Origin: Glandiceps talaboti
Lineage: Eukaryota; Hemichordata; Enteropneusta; Spengelidae
Direction: 5' to 3'
NCBI RefSeq assembly: GCF_964340395.1
Contig: NC_135556.1
Span: 10,590,001-10,654,000, forward strand
DNA: 64,000 bases
Made by a program: the position numbers and the translations under genes. Position 1 is the stretch's first letter; the number at the start of each line of letters is the position of its first letter. Of this stretch, positions 1 through 11,555 are shown piece by piece. The notes under the pieces are model-generated. The model was not told the origin of the DNA. It worked only from the letters and a program-made list of their open reading frames with translations, and made no database searches.

Positions 1-1588
1 GTATACCAATTCTAAAGTATTGCGTGTAAACTTGTCTTACAGTCAATTCAGAAACTTGTTCACAATGCCACACAAACGGTTCTACGTACTTTTGTGGTTG
101 TAAATTTGTTACAGCTACTTGGTCGGTTATGTACAATTCATAAGGCGCAGTCCTGAACTGTCCAAGAAATGCAAAATAAAACTAAATTGTTTTTGGCGAC
201 AAAAACTAGACTGATTTGATTATACCTATATTGTGTTTAACAAAACTTGATTTACAATTGTAAACTTTTAAAAGATCTTTCCTTCTTTTCTGCAGTCATG
301 GTTTATGTAAAGTATGTTCGGCAATAGCTTTCTTTCATTTGTGTTCACACGTCTTCTTCTTTATCGTATAACATTACATCGACATATCAAGATAATTCAC
401 GGCTCGCTAATATTTGTAAACGTACGTATGCTGTGAATGCATAGAATGAATCGGCTTCTCTGCCCGTGTTGTTTGTTTGTCTTTTCATTCGTCAGTGCAT
501 ATTTGTCTTTCAAATTGTGATTAACAAAAACTGTTATACAAATGTGTTTTTGGGTTCTTTTTTTTGGAGAGGCTGTACATACTTTTGTAAACAAATACAG
601 TTTCTCTATATTTGTGTGTTGCCTTTTGTTTGTTTGTTTGTTTGTTTGTTTGTCTCTCCCTCTTCTTTCTTTCTGTTTTTCGTTCGTCAGTATAGTATAA
701 GCGTTACGCTTGCTTTTCTTCCTTTGACTAATAAACACCGATGTTGAAATACATATGCAAACGTCTGCTATAAATTGCATGGAATCGGATTTCCATGCAG
801 AGTTTTGTTTGTGAGCCTTCTTTGTTTGTTTATTCGTTTCTTTCGTCAGCGGTTTTTGTTTTTCGTCAGCGGCGGTTTTTTTTTTCATCTTTTGGGTATC
901 AAAAACCACCTTTGAAAGGTAACATTTTTTAAACATAACAGATCTTCAGTCATCTCTACAACAGTTACAATAGTTTATGTCCAAACCTAGAACACAAGAT
1001 GGTAGATGTGATTACGTTGTTGAAATAGAATAATGATACCATGAAGTGACTGACGTTTGGTGTATACCTGTCGTCAACTTTAGTAAATAATCTAAAATGA
1101 TTACTAGTCTTCAGTCGTGACATCGATGCTAATATTAATCCGACCCCAGCCGTGACTCACAATGTACGCATCACACTGTAATATAGTCTACGATCTGTAA
1201 ACCTTCAATCAATGCATTTAGATTAGATTCGAGTCGTAGATTATCACCAATATAAAGTCTCATATAACTTATCTAATATATATCTTGTAATAACCCGTCG
1301 ATGACCTGTAGCTGATTGGCGAAGTAAAGTTCTTCTATCACAAACTAAATTCCTCACTCACTCAGGTTGTACATCTCACTACAACATCTGAAGATTTCTA
1401 CATTTAGAGAATGTTCGACCAATCTCTGGGAATATTTAACCCGACGGAATAGCTTCAAAGTTTGTACGGGTCTAAGCAGGTTACCGTACGGTTGTTTATG
1501 CTTGATTTTTACAGAACTGTAATCTTTCATTTATTCACATTTCAGAAAAATCAGATGGCAATTCGTGTGTTAATAAATGCTAACGTAA
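1..1588. other. Intergenic, no gene recognised
   Basis: AT-rich sequence with a short (TTTG)n microsatellite at about 624-652. The open frames at 397-936 come from T-rich, low-complexity sequence and have no recognisable domain. The last three bases (TAA, 1586-1588) form a possible target duplication with 2191-2193. Confidence 0.6.
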
Positions 1589-2190
1589 GGGGCGAGATCA
1601 TATAGTTTGATGTAGGATAAAAATCACAATTCTTTTACTTTGGGGTGTTTTTTTATAAAGAAATCTTTATAGTTCTCATCCTACAAAATCGATTTTAATT
1701 TTAATGGGTCAGTTTTGTACCCCTGAATACAAATATTTATTTCTAAAAATGTCGTCAAATTGACAAATGGAAGAATTTTCGCTATGCTAAGTGTGTGGCA
1801 CTAACAGTAAAGTATCAACAAAATAATCATTTTTTCCCTCACTACATACTACATACTACTACATACTGACTTTGTATTCATAACACTACATACTACTACA
1901 TACTGACTTTGTATTCATAACACTATATACTACTACATACTGACTTTATATCCATAGCACTACACACTACTACATACTGACTTTGTATTCATAGCACTAC
2001 ACACTACTACATACTGACTTTGTATTCATAGCACTACATACTACAAAATACTGATTTGAAATTCATTATGCTGTCTGAAACAATTTTCAATTTTAGCCAA
2101 TTTAGTTAGAAGGGGGTGTGGGGCGGGAGTGCAAGGCCTAACTAAAAGAATTTGCTTTTTTATCCTACATTGAACTATTTATCTCGCCTC
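1589..2190 (+). mobile_element. MITE-like element, family 1, copy A
   Basis: A 602-bp element with long terminal inverted repeats. The left end runs GGGGCGAGATCATATAG and then TGATGTAGGATAAAAA; the right end is its reverse complement apart from a few changes (TTTTTTATCCTACATTGAAC, then ATCTCGCCTC). TAA flanks both ends (1586-1588 and 2191-2193), a plausible target-site duplication. There is no transposase. The interior contains an expanded tandem array (about 1841-2045) of a unit containing ACTACATACTGACTTTG and TATTCATA. A shorter relative lies inverted at 43955-44374. Confidence 0.75.
1841..2045. repeat. Tandem repeat inside MITE copy A
   Basis: About five imperfect copies of a unit of roughly 40 bases built on ACTACATACTACTACATACT, then GACTTTGTATTCATA. 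The related element at 43955-44374 has essentially a single unit at the same internal position, so the array expanded within this copy. Confidence 0.8.
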
Positions 2191-2965
2191 TAAACATGAT
2201 GTGCAAAATATTCACTGGGGTGCTCGGATTCTCTTCAGATTGTCTGTGTAGAGTTTTCATTTTGAGATGATTGACCACCCGTTCTGTCTACTGTAGTTCT
2301 CTAGATATTGAACTAAAATGATTATTATAAATATCAAGTTAAATCACATGGCAACCTACAAAGTGAAAGATAGACATTTTGCGGAAGAAATTAAAAGCAC
2401 CATAAGCTTATGGTTACCAACCACTCCGTATATCGCTAACCTGAAGGGGACAATCAGAGTGCGTGCGACGTGATTGCGAATAATATAGAGAATCTATGTA
2501 TACTGTCACGTTAAAATGGATGAACACTTTACTGTTTTTTTTCACGAAATATTTGGAGAAGAATCATCCAGTCGCGAATATTTAATTATTCTAGCACAAT
2601 TTCTGGATATTTAAATGTATCACACACATTATGCATATTTGATATTGGTCATGAAGCCGATAGTTATACATTGAAATTGATTTCCACCACGGGACAATCT
2701 GTAATAATTATTGTAACATGAATATGATTATTAACTGTATTCAAATGTTCACTTACTAAAAGTATCAAACCATTCCAATAATCTTGGTTGTTAAGAATTG
2801 AGCACTCCCTATCAATATCTCAGTATGACATGTAAAACATGGATTTGCAACATGCTGAGATGTTACAAGTAGTTTAACATACAATGACGCCGCTATGCGT
2901 TAAACGTTACTGTGTCTGTGGTCACTCATTTAAACATGCAGGTTTAGGCAAAATAAAAATAAAAT
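2191..2965. other. Intergenic, no feature seen
   Basis: Ordinary AT-rich sequence with no persuasive open frame, repeat or motif. Confidence 0.5.
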
Positions 2966-3390
2966 CTATTTCCGATAACATGATTCAAAAAATAGGACAG
3001 ATAGGTTGGAATTTTATTTTACTTTATTTTACTTTATTTTAAAAATTACTTTCATCCCAAGATGAGATACTCTTCGATCACCATATACTTCTGAGAGAGT
3101 TTGATGAGGTGTACAAGAAGTAAATGGCGACAGCTATAAGTTAAGTAAAGGAACACTATATACAGACGCGACTGTTATAGTCTAAAAAGATCTGGTCTCT
3201 CTCTGGAACACGATGTTTTTAAAAAAAAATGACTACAGATGAGGCAAAGACATGAAGGTGTACACGAAAATAGAGGTAAATTGTTACCATTTTACCGGCG
3301 AAAAATGTTTAGGGTCGGAGACTTAAAATAGGGTCGGTCGAATTATCGGAAACACACCATTTTTTTATTTGGCCTTAGCTATCCGTATTA
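2966..3390 (-). mobile_element. Inverted-repeat DNA transposon remnant, family 2, copy C
   Basis: Read on the minus strand this begins AAGGCCAAATAAAAAAATGG and TGTGTTTCCG, followed by two CCGACCCTA motifs, and ends at the segment reading CCGATAACATGATTC on the plus strand. It is collinear over its whole length, in inverted orientation, with the copy at about 41706-42125. It shares the TAGGCC...TGTGTGGTTCCG type of terminus with the copies at 6.25 and 9.3 kb. There is no coding capacity. Confidence 0.7.
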
Positions 3391-4239
3391 AGTTGTGATT
3401 TTTAAATAAAGTACAGTTTTCATTAAATTTTTCAAAAAATAAAATCATCTGTGTAAACCATATCAAAGTAAATCCATGTGTTCCAAACAAAATATCGGTT
3501 GACAAAGACCGAATTTCGAAGTCGAAAATTTCAGGCAACAATTTTTAATGTAGTGTTTGGAGCGAATGATTACTTTGATACAACAGTTTTTGTCTATATG
3601 TACTTAAAACTGTGTATTTGTCATTGGTACTTGTATGGTTTTTTGTAAATACATAAAACTGAATGCATTTGTATTACAAAATTTGCATATGGATGGCGGC
3701 CATTTTGGGGAAAACCAAAATCAATGCCAAGATGTTTACAGGTCTCGTGTGTATCCGTTTCATTGATATTTATGCGTTCCTTTTTCAATGCAAATGAATA
3801 AAACTATGAAATCCAAATTTCTATTCTTTTATCTCACACCACTATAGTGGTCTGCGCATGTATGGATGGTGATTATTTTGAGGAAACGAAGACCCGTGCT
3901 GATATGGAGTGTAAACACGTCATGATGGTGAATCGATAATGTGTACCCGAAAACGTTGCCACCTTTTTACATCGAATCATTGGCAGAATTCTGACCAGGT
4001 TAACGATATAATTATTTCGAGGTTAAAAGTCAGGCTTATCTCTTGTTAAAGGTGCCCTTTACATCCCATAATAGTTGCAAATAAAACACACAGTAATTGG
4101 AACGATTCATAGATACAACACGTCAAATCATGTTGTCCATTATTTGTATTGCTAGCTATAGTAATTGCAAATGCGTGTCGTGTTTTATCTATGCATTGTG
4201 ATCTAACACAAAGTATTATATTATTTTGACCTTTCGTAC
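3391..4239. other. Intergenic, no feature seen
   Basis: No gene, repeat or strong motif is recognised. Confidence 0.5.
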
Positions 4240-4720
4240 AGCAAATATCAATGGCTGAAATACACCTCGAACGAAAATCGTGAAACCTGACACAAAATGT
4301 TGACTGGCTTGACAAAGTCTTACTAACATTGCTACATTTTATCGTCTGGTGCCACGAACATTGCTACACTTTCTTTGCGCCGATGGTGAGCTACCATTTA
4401 TCAGTTAAATGTACAAAGACAACATGAAGGCAAACCTAATATTCATTCTGATATTTTTGAGACAGTCAATTGACTAAAATGTAACAATTGTACTTCAACT
4501 TTTGTCACTGCAGACGATAAAATGTGAAAATGTTAATTAGATTTTTGGTCGACCCGGACGATAAAATTTAGCAAAGTCTCTGAGATATTTGTCTGGTCAG
4601 AGGATAAAATGTAGCAATGTTGGTAAGATTTCGGTCGAGCCAGACAACGTTTTGTTTCAGGTTTCGTGAGTCTCGTTGTATGAACCATTTCGCATATACC
4701 AGTTTGTTTGAAATTTGTGA
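4240..4720. repeat. Foldback (inverted) repeat with internal tandem units
   Basis: The left arm (about 4255-4385) and right arm (about 4500-4700) are inverted copies. GCTACATTTTATCGTCTGG (4331-4349) mirrors the GATAAAATGTAGCAATGTT segment at about 4602-4620, and similarity continues through CAGGTTTC on the right and its complement on the left. The right arm also contains three tandem units of about 45-55 bases, each carrying GATAAAAT. The spacer is about 115 bases. It may be a foldback transposon; no transposase is present. Confidence 0.6.
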
Positions 4721-5785
4721 CAGTGTGTATTTGCATAGACCCCACTTTGCCTATATGCACGTCGCCAATGTTGACAAATATATAAGTAGTCTTGTGCTGG
4801 TATCGTACTTTACACGATGCAAGACAATCTGATACTTTTCGTCCATAACTGTTACATTGGAATCAAAATAAATTGCAGGTGAAATCACCGGGTATATAGT
4901 TGGCAGACATTAAATTATACAGAATGCACTCACTTCGGGGACAAACAAGTTCTTGAAATATCTGCAAACTCCGAAAATTTGTAAACATGAAAATTTGTAT
5001 GGGGACCACAGATGTTTTTCTTGTTTTTTTTAGACTTGCATTTATAGGCTATACCACGTATACTAAATGGTCTTACAGTATGGGGATGGTTGGAATACAT
5101 TGTTTATGAAAGTAAATTGTAGTCAGGCGTAGTGATACAACTCTTTTAGTGTGACATTTGTCGTCCGACTTGCTAAGCTTGTTCTTGACTGGTGCACATA
5201 TCAAATTGTTTTGGAGTTGGTTTGTATTGTATTTGATAGTGATACACATGTATTTCAGTGAAGGTGGGTTTGTTCAAGGGCAAGCCAAATGTTCAAGTTT
5301 AATATTATTTACATTCAATTGTTAAACAATTAAAGTTAAAAGGAACCTTAAAAATTCTCAGGTCCGGAATTATACACAAAGTATTTCACCTAACAATACA
5401 GTTGATGGTTTCTTTATCGTCACAAAAAAAACACGATGTGGCTAGTTGGTATTTGACATGTTTATTATCATTAGATATAACTAATTGCCACGCCCTATAT
5501 AAACACAAGAAGTATATAATTAGAGCCACAGATCTCATAAATAGCTTATACACTAATACCACCGACTCAGACCGCTTTCCGGTGTACAAATATATATTCG
5601 ACCTAGTACACTGTCAAAGTTCCCCAAGTTACTTTTTTTTTAATTTTGTGTTTTGTTGTGTTCTAAATTTTCACGTGCGTTCCTGATAGTCGAAACCCTA
5701 AACATTTATTTAACTGGATACGAAAGGGACCTAGGTAGCAAGGAAATGTTTTGCGGGTAGTTTTTGGAAATTTTCTTAAGCGAAA
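4721..5785. other. Intergenic, no feature seen
   Basis: AT-rich. Short overlapping open frames on both strands near 5386-5686 lack any recognisable domain and are judged to be chance. Confidence 0.5.
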
Positions 5786-5975
5786 AATAACCATCACATC
5801 ACATCATCGCATCGCATCGCATCGCATCACACCACATTACATCACATGCACATCACATTACATCATATCACACCACACAACACGATACCGCATCGCATCG
5901 GATCACACCACATCACATACCATCGCATACCATCGCACCGCACCACATCGCATTACATTGCATTGCATTGCATAG
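5786..5975. repeat. Pentameric microsatellite (CAC/CGC-AT type)
   Basis: About 190 bases of imperfect 5-bp repeats: CATCA, CATCG and CACAT variants, ending in CATTG. This explains the run of His/Ser/Ile in the overlapping open frame, which is not a gene. Confidence 0.9.
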
Positions 5976-6249
5976 TAATGCTATCGTGAAATTAAAAAAA
6001 AAATTCTGCCTAGACATCAATTTTTTCTATCTCCTTATATGGTAATGTAACGTACGTGTTTTGTTTGCCATTGTTATCCGTTGTATATATGTATAATGTC
6101 TGTTTATGTCTGTGCGTGTTGGTATGTGTGATATTGTCTCTTTTAATATCCAGGCATTCGTGTTGAACAAAGGAAGGGTTGTTTTGGGTCTCTCTGTATA
6201 TAAAATGGGATGTGATTTGATGAACACCACACACCATCTATCTATAAGG
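5976..6249. other. Intergenic, no feature seen
   Basis: No supported feature. Confidence 0.4.
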
Positions 6250-6572
6250 AGTAAAAAATAATTGTTTGGTTCCGGTTACCCGACCCCACCTAGTTTTTCA
6301 CTGCCGACCCTAACTTTTTTTAACGTACGGTATTCGAGAAAAAAATAATAAAATTTCACGAGATAATATAAACTATTCTTCCAATCTGTAATGGCTACAT
6401 ATATCTGATGAGAAGAAATAAATAACACAGAGACCACTCGGAAAACAATGGAAAACCTGAACTAGACACTCACACATGGAAAAAATATAAAAATATACAA
6501 TAAAAAATATACATATCACACCTATTCTAAAGGTGAGTGTAATCGGAACCACACATTTTTTTATTAGGCCTA
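6250..6572 (+). mobile_element. Inverted-repeat DNA transposon, family 2, copy A
   Basis: The left end reads TTGTTTGGTTCCGGTTACCC and the right end AATCGGAACCACACA, followed by TTTTTTTATTAGGCCT. After the left end come ACCTAGTTTTTCACTGCCG and ACCCTAAC, shared with copy B. The central part (TTCTTCCAATCTGTAATGGC, then GATGAGAAGAA) is also shared with copy B at 9325-9712. It is about 320 bp with no coding capacity. Confidence 0.8.
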
Positions 6573-6837
6573 TTACTAATTGGTAAAAGTAATACAAGCT
6601 ATAAATACAAGTCTAAAAGGCAGGAGATATAAAAGGTAGAGTGATGACAATATTCAACGTTTTGTTATCAGATATTCTGATATCATTTGATACGTTTCTA
6701 CTATTATTAGTACTTCATCTACAGAGATGTTCATTATTTTGTACCCCTCTCTTATTGCTGTAAATCAACAATCATTATATGTCATATCTGTTCAGGTCAA
6801 TATCAAACAAATACTTTTACCTTATAGATCTAGCCGG
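6573..6837. other. Intergenic, no feature seen
   Basis: No supported feature. Confidence 0.4.
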
Positions 6838-7180
6838 TCTTTATGGCCTATTACTAATCAATTATTTAGTTTTTCGTGGTCTTGTTGCAAGGTATACATT
6901 TTGTATACATTTTTTAAATGTTCACCGACTTACTTACCTACCCACCCTTGTTGTTATCTTTGCGATATACGTTATATATCATTCTACTGATGCTAAGGGT
7001 GCGGTCTTGTTTGTAGGCATATTTACATATATATATTTCAATGTTTATACACTTGCCTATCCATCCCTGTTGTTACCTTTGTAATTTGCACCACCAATTA
7101 GATGTTGCTATGGACATAGTCTTGTTGCTAGGCATATATATATATATATATTTGAACAATTTCCTAACTAGAGAGACTGA
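6838..7180. repeat. Degenerate tandem repeat, three units of about 125 bp
   Basis: Each unit contains a version of GTCTTGTTGCAAGG or GTCTTGTTGCTAGG followed by a TATA-rich stretch, and the first two also carry a CCTATCCATCCCTGTTGTTA type segment. The units start near 6880, 6998 and 7117. Open frames across it are by-products. Confidence 0.6.
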
Positions 7181-7399
7181 AAGCAACATCCCTACCAAAT
7201 ATCAAAATAAATGTCCGTTGTAAGGTATTTATTGAGGGTAGTACCACTGTGTGTAATTTCTTTGTGTGCTTTATATATAATATCTTTTTTCTTTTCAAAT
7301 ATTCTATATGTCTGTTGTACATATGTAAGACTTCTTTTCTCTTTACTCTCCCTCATGAAAAGAAGCATATACCTACTGAGGCTATGAAGTCAAAACAAA

Positions 7400-7598
7400 G
7401 AGAGTCGGAAAAATAGCAGAATGCTAGTAGTGAGCCGGACCTCTCAATTTTTAGTGTTGATGTTTATGAGTTTTGTGAAGTTGGTTGTTTCGTAGTGCTG
7501 GTGGTGGTGGTGGTGGTGGTGGTGGTAGTGGTGGTTTTGGTGATGATGGTGGTGGTGGTCGTGATGATGATGATGATGATGATGATGCCGCTTTTATA

Positions 7599-7676
<78 letters not shown>

Positions 7677-7677
7677 A

Positions 7678-7713
<36 letters not shown>
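7400..7713. repeat. Dispersed repeat carrying GTG/GAT/GTT triplet arrays, copy 1
   Basis: A unique 5' segment of about 100 bases (GGAAAAATAGCAGAATGCTA, then TTTTTAGTGTTGATGTTTAT, then GGTTGTTTCGT) is followed by (GGT)n, (GAT)n, a short TTTATAGTTGTTGTTG spacer, (GTT)n and (GAT)n. The same modules occur in the same order at 47061-47408. The poly-Gly/Asp and poly-Ile/Asn frames across it are microsatellite translations. Confidence 0.85.
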
Positions 7714-7715
<2 letters not shown>

Positions 7716-8296
7716 TATTATATAAATATTATTATTTATTACAACCATAACCGACAATATATAGTTCCCTCTTCAACAAGAACATTTAGAAAGTTAGGAA
7801 CTTGTATGAAACTATGATACAGTTGAGCCGAAATGGCAAATTTCATATTTGTGTCATTTTCGTTACCATTGCAACAATAAAATCAATTAAATGACTTAAC
7901 ATGTTGTTTACCATGTTAACCATGGCATTCAATTTAGATAGCGCCATTGGATTTGATGTTTTCAGAAACCTACAGTTACTTGGAATATTATGTAATTATG
8001 ATTCAGTTAAAGGCTAAAAATGTGATTTTCATTTTCAAATAAAATCCTTTTTTTAAGTATGCACTTCGATCCATCACTTTAGATAATCTATGTAAACATG
8101 AAATTTTAGTATCATTGCTACATACCTCGGCTAAATGAGTGCATTTTGGTTGCCATGGTCACAAGCAAATAATGACAAAACTAGTTTATTTAATACTCAA
8201 CATAGAAATATGAGATGCATAAAATATTCATGCAGCTGTGATCACACTTTTAATAATTTCCTCACGTATTGTCTATGGGGAACGCTTTGGCCCCTG

Positions 8297-8310
8297 GTTG
8301 CCACAGCAAC
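8297..8310. promoter_or_regulatory. X-box motif GTTGCCACAGCAAC
   Basis: A perfect match to the RFX-family X-box consensus GTNRCC-N2-RGYAAC. It sits in the degenerate tandem region, so it may be a repeat constituent rather than a working promoter element. Confidence 0.4.
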
Positions 8311-8607
8311 CATAACTTTGAGGTTTTTTTATACCATGGGGAGCATACCTGATGTTATGCAACCAACAGTTAGTCTATATACATTGCCATTTCGTCACAC
8401 ATTAATAAATGAATGAATTATTTAATTAATGTAGGGTAACTATACACATTGTTGTTAATTATTATTAAGAGCATGCCTGGCAATAATATATACAGTTAAA
8501 AAAAAATTCATTTCCCATTTCAATCATAAAACGTACTTAGAATGCATTTTTCATCGTGTTTTTTTTTTTATCTCTTATTGATTATCAAATCTCACTCACT
8601 CAATTTA

Positions 8608-8621
8608 GTTACCATGGTAAC
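8608..8621. promoter_or_regulatory. X-box palindrome GTTACCATGGTAAC
   Basis: A perfect 14-bp palindrome and a full match to the RFX X-box consensus. Confidence 0.4.
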
Positions 8622-8734
8622 TATGGAATCCAATTTTGCCATCATTGGATCATACATGTTCAGAAACTTAGGAATACATGTAACTTCTGTGTAATTATAA
8701 TGCAGTTAGGCCAAATTAATTAGGCCAAATTAAT

Positions 8735-8748
8735 GTCACCATGGTAAC
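8735..8748. promoter_or_regulatory. X-box motif GTCACCATGGTAAC
   Basis: A full match to the RFX X-box consensus, 127 bases after the previous one. Near matches with one mismatch occur at 7862-7875, 8149-8162 and 9029-9042. Confidence 0.4.
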
Positions 8749-9080
8749 AATAAAATCCATTTCTGATACATGTGTTTTGATAATTGACACTTTGGGTAAC
8801 ATAGTTATACAGGAAGCTTTTGTATCATTGCTACATACTTTGACTAAATGGTTGAATTTCTTGTTATTATTACATAATTTCGGTTACAATGGTGACCAAT
8901 GAATTCACTTTTAATAGATATATTGCAGCCAGCACTTTCATACACATACACCTAGGAATATAAGCAACGTTAGGGTAACTATGGCACAGTTAGTATAAAA
9001 AGGCGATTTTCTTATTTATGTCATTTTGTTTACCATGGCAACAATAAAATCCGTTTCTGATGAAGTACTTCGATTCACCA

Positions 9081-9324
9081 TATTGAGTATCCCATATGTT
9101 ATATGTTATATGTTAATTACTACTATACCAGTACATGGACACATCTGAGAGAACCAAGATGCAACTCAAAACAAAATTGAGTGAACAATGGGGCTTTACT
9201 AAAAGTAGGTTATACAGTAGTTATACAGCTGGGAACTGGACAACTGGGAGATCACTTTCAAAGTGGTGTCAATAAAATAGGAAAATATACTTTTTGATTT
9301 GAAAACTTTCATCTTGATCTAAGC
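9081..9324. other. Intergenic, no feature seen
   Basis: No supported feature. Confidence 0.4.
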
Positions 9325-9712
9325 TAAGGCCTAAAAAAAGTTGTGTGGTTCCGGTTCCCAACCCTACCTAGTTTTTCACGCCGACCCTGAACTTTTTTTA
9401 CATATTCGAGAAAAAAAATAAGAAAATCGCGAAAATTGTGAAGTCTCGCAAGAAATAGTGTATGCAGAAATTGACATCAACTGAAAAAGACAATATAAAA
9501 CTGTTCTTCCAATCTGTAATGGCTGTACATCTGATGAGAAGAAACCAATAACACAGACCATATGGACAACAACGCAAAACATAACTACCTGAACTAGACT
9601 TTCACACATGAAAAATAATTATAATAATAACTTAAAATAAAAAATCATCCTACCCCAACTATTCTAATATTGAGTGCAACCGGAACCACAGTTTTTTTTA
9701 TTAAGCCTAAGC
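9325..9712 (+). mobile_element. Inverted-repeat DNA transposon, family 2, copy B
   Basis: The left terminus is AGGCCTAAAAAAAGTTGTGT followed by GGTTCCGGTT. The right terminus is AACCGGAACCACAG followed by TTTTTTTTATTAAGCCT, giving an inverted repeat of about 30 bases. The interior is shared with copy A (6250-6572) but holds about 45 extra bases near 9430-9485. It is about 385 bp and non-coding. Confidence 0.85.
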
Positions 9713-9914
9713 TAGAATAATTATATGTGTTCGTCAGATCAGTAATTAGTGGATATGGCCTATTTCTGATTCTGAAAAAATAAAATGTGTTATATACAAA
9801 AATGTAATTGATATTGTAGTACAATAACAATATGTTTAGACATTCCTTAGCGTCTTGGAATTTTTTGAGTTGCAAACAGGTACTTGGTTTATGCTGTTTT
9901 ACATTGCTCTTTCA
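9713..9914. other. Intergenic, no feature seen
   Basis: No supported feature. Confidence 0.4.
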
Positions 9915-10049
9915 ATGTATGTATGTATGTATGTATGTATGTATGTATGTATGTATGTATGTATGTATGTATGTATGTATGTATGTATGTATGTATATAT
10001 GTAAGTATGTATGTATGTATGTATGTATGTATGTATGTATGTATGTATG

Positions 10050-10081
<32 letters not shown>

Positions 10082-10490
10082 CATGCATGCATGCATGCAT
10101 GCATGCATGCATGTATGTATGTATGTATGTATGTATGTATGTATGTATGCATGCATGCATGTCTGTATGTATGTATGTATGTATGTATGTATGTATGTAT
10201 GTATGTATGTATGTATGTATGTATGTATTTATGTGTGTATGTGTGTGTGTGTCTGTATGTATGTATGTATGTATGTATGTATGTATGTATGTATGTATGT
10301 GTGTGTATGTATGTATGTATGCATGTATGTATGTATGTATGTATGTATGTGTGTGTGTATGTATGTATGTATGTATGTATGTATGTATGTATGTATGTAT
10401 GTATGTATGTATGTATGTATGTATGTATGTACAGAGTCATGTATGTACAGAGTCATGTATGTACACATGTATGTACACATGTATACATGT
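9915..10490. repeat. GTAT/GCAT tetranucleotide microsatellite
   Basis: About 520 bases of GTAT repeats with interspersed GCAT blocks (10077-10112, 10148-10160) and GTGT interruptions. It closes with three GTATGTACA-type units around AGAGTCAT and ACATG. The long Met-Tyr-Val-Cys and His-Thr-Tyr-Ile frames on both strands are artefacts of this array. Confidence 0.97.
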
Positions 10491-11555
10491 TTATATACAG
10501 TTTGGCAGACCTAATCAATACAAATGTAAGCTTTCTGCCTATACATTGGCATACTTTGATGAACCTGTCTATGTCAATGACATGCTCACAATACTGTTGC
10601 TAGGAATAGCCCAGTGTGTTTGGAGTATTATCGTCCTTAAGTACAACTACAGAGACACGCTTTGACACGAGACTACACTTACATTTCAAATTTTCACCAA
10701 TGGTGCTCACTACGTACTAAATAACATATCTTTTAAAGCCAGTTTACATAGTGTATCCCAGAGTTATTTGAGCATTGCAAATTAATCTGACCCGGTCTAT
10801 GTGTGACATATTTTCAAATCTTTCGAGTATTTACATTTGAGTACTCCCTCATTTGTGTTCGTCATATGATTGAGCTTACTTATTAATGTGACAACCTGTC
10901 TGTTGGCCCTCTTGTGTGTCTTTCACAGAGTTGATCAGGGACTTTGGATTCGAGCCAATGAGCTCTTTACTTTTAAGCCTTGGTTTATCCAGGACTTAGC
11001 CGTGACGCCACATGGAGTAGTACTTATACTGTTTGTTACATCAACAGTAACTTCTCTCTATATATCAAACATTCTTGAAATAATTTATATGCTCGTGACC
11101 GTGTTACCTAGTTAGTTATCTCAGGACAACAACCCATACATATCTCAATGTATTCATCATTTTTGTTATGGATGAATTATCGCTTGGTCTGAAAAGTACT
11201 TTGTGTTAAAATCTACTACTATCTATGTACTAACGAATTTCTCACTTAACTTTACCAGTTTTTTGCCAACCCATCCGACTGCCTAATCGCCAAACCATCC
11301 ATCTATCTTCCATACATGTATAATTCGTCCATCCATGCCTCCAGCTATCCATCTATCCTTCCATCCATTAAACTATCCACCTACTCTCAGACCATCAACA
11401 CCAATCTAACATCCTATGCACAGCTTTACCTTTCTTTGGATTCCGTTTATCGATATGTTTATATCCATATCCACTAAGCTCTCATTTAATCATCTGTCAT
11501 AATCCTCCACCAATTCAACCACATATCCCAATCCATTCATCCAGCTACCATCCAT
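10491..11555. other. Intergenic, ending in CCATC-rich sequence
   Basis: No gene is recognised. From about 11265 onwards the sequence is increasingly rich in CCATC and ATCCA words that look like degenerate relatives of, or the seed for, the minisatellite that follows. Confidence 0.5.

Larger units (their letters stand above)
7805..9080. repeat. Degenerate tandem repeat rich in X-box-like palindromes
   Basis: Roughly three diverged units of about 280 bp. Recurrent landmarks are CAACAATAAAATC, TTCAGAAAC, TATCATTGCTACATAC and a GTTACCATGGTAAC-type palindrome. Units begin near 7905, 8600 and 8880, with a less clear stretch at 8190-8590. There is no coding capacity. The exact fits to the RFX X-box consensus are listed separately. 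Confidence 0.65.

Noticed and set aside
7464-7817. Poly-Gly/Asp and poly-Ile/Asn open frames
   Set aside because: Translations of GGT, GAT and GTT triplet arrays; the same happens at 47086-47476.
9832-10665. Long open frames of Met-Tyr-Val-Cys on the plus strand and His-Thr-Tyr-Ile on the minus strand
   Set aside because: They translate a GTAT tetranucleotide microsatellite; all frames are open because the repeat lacks stop codons.
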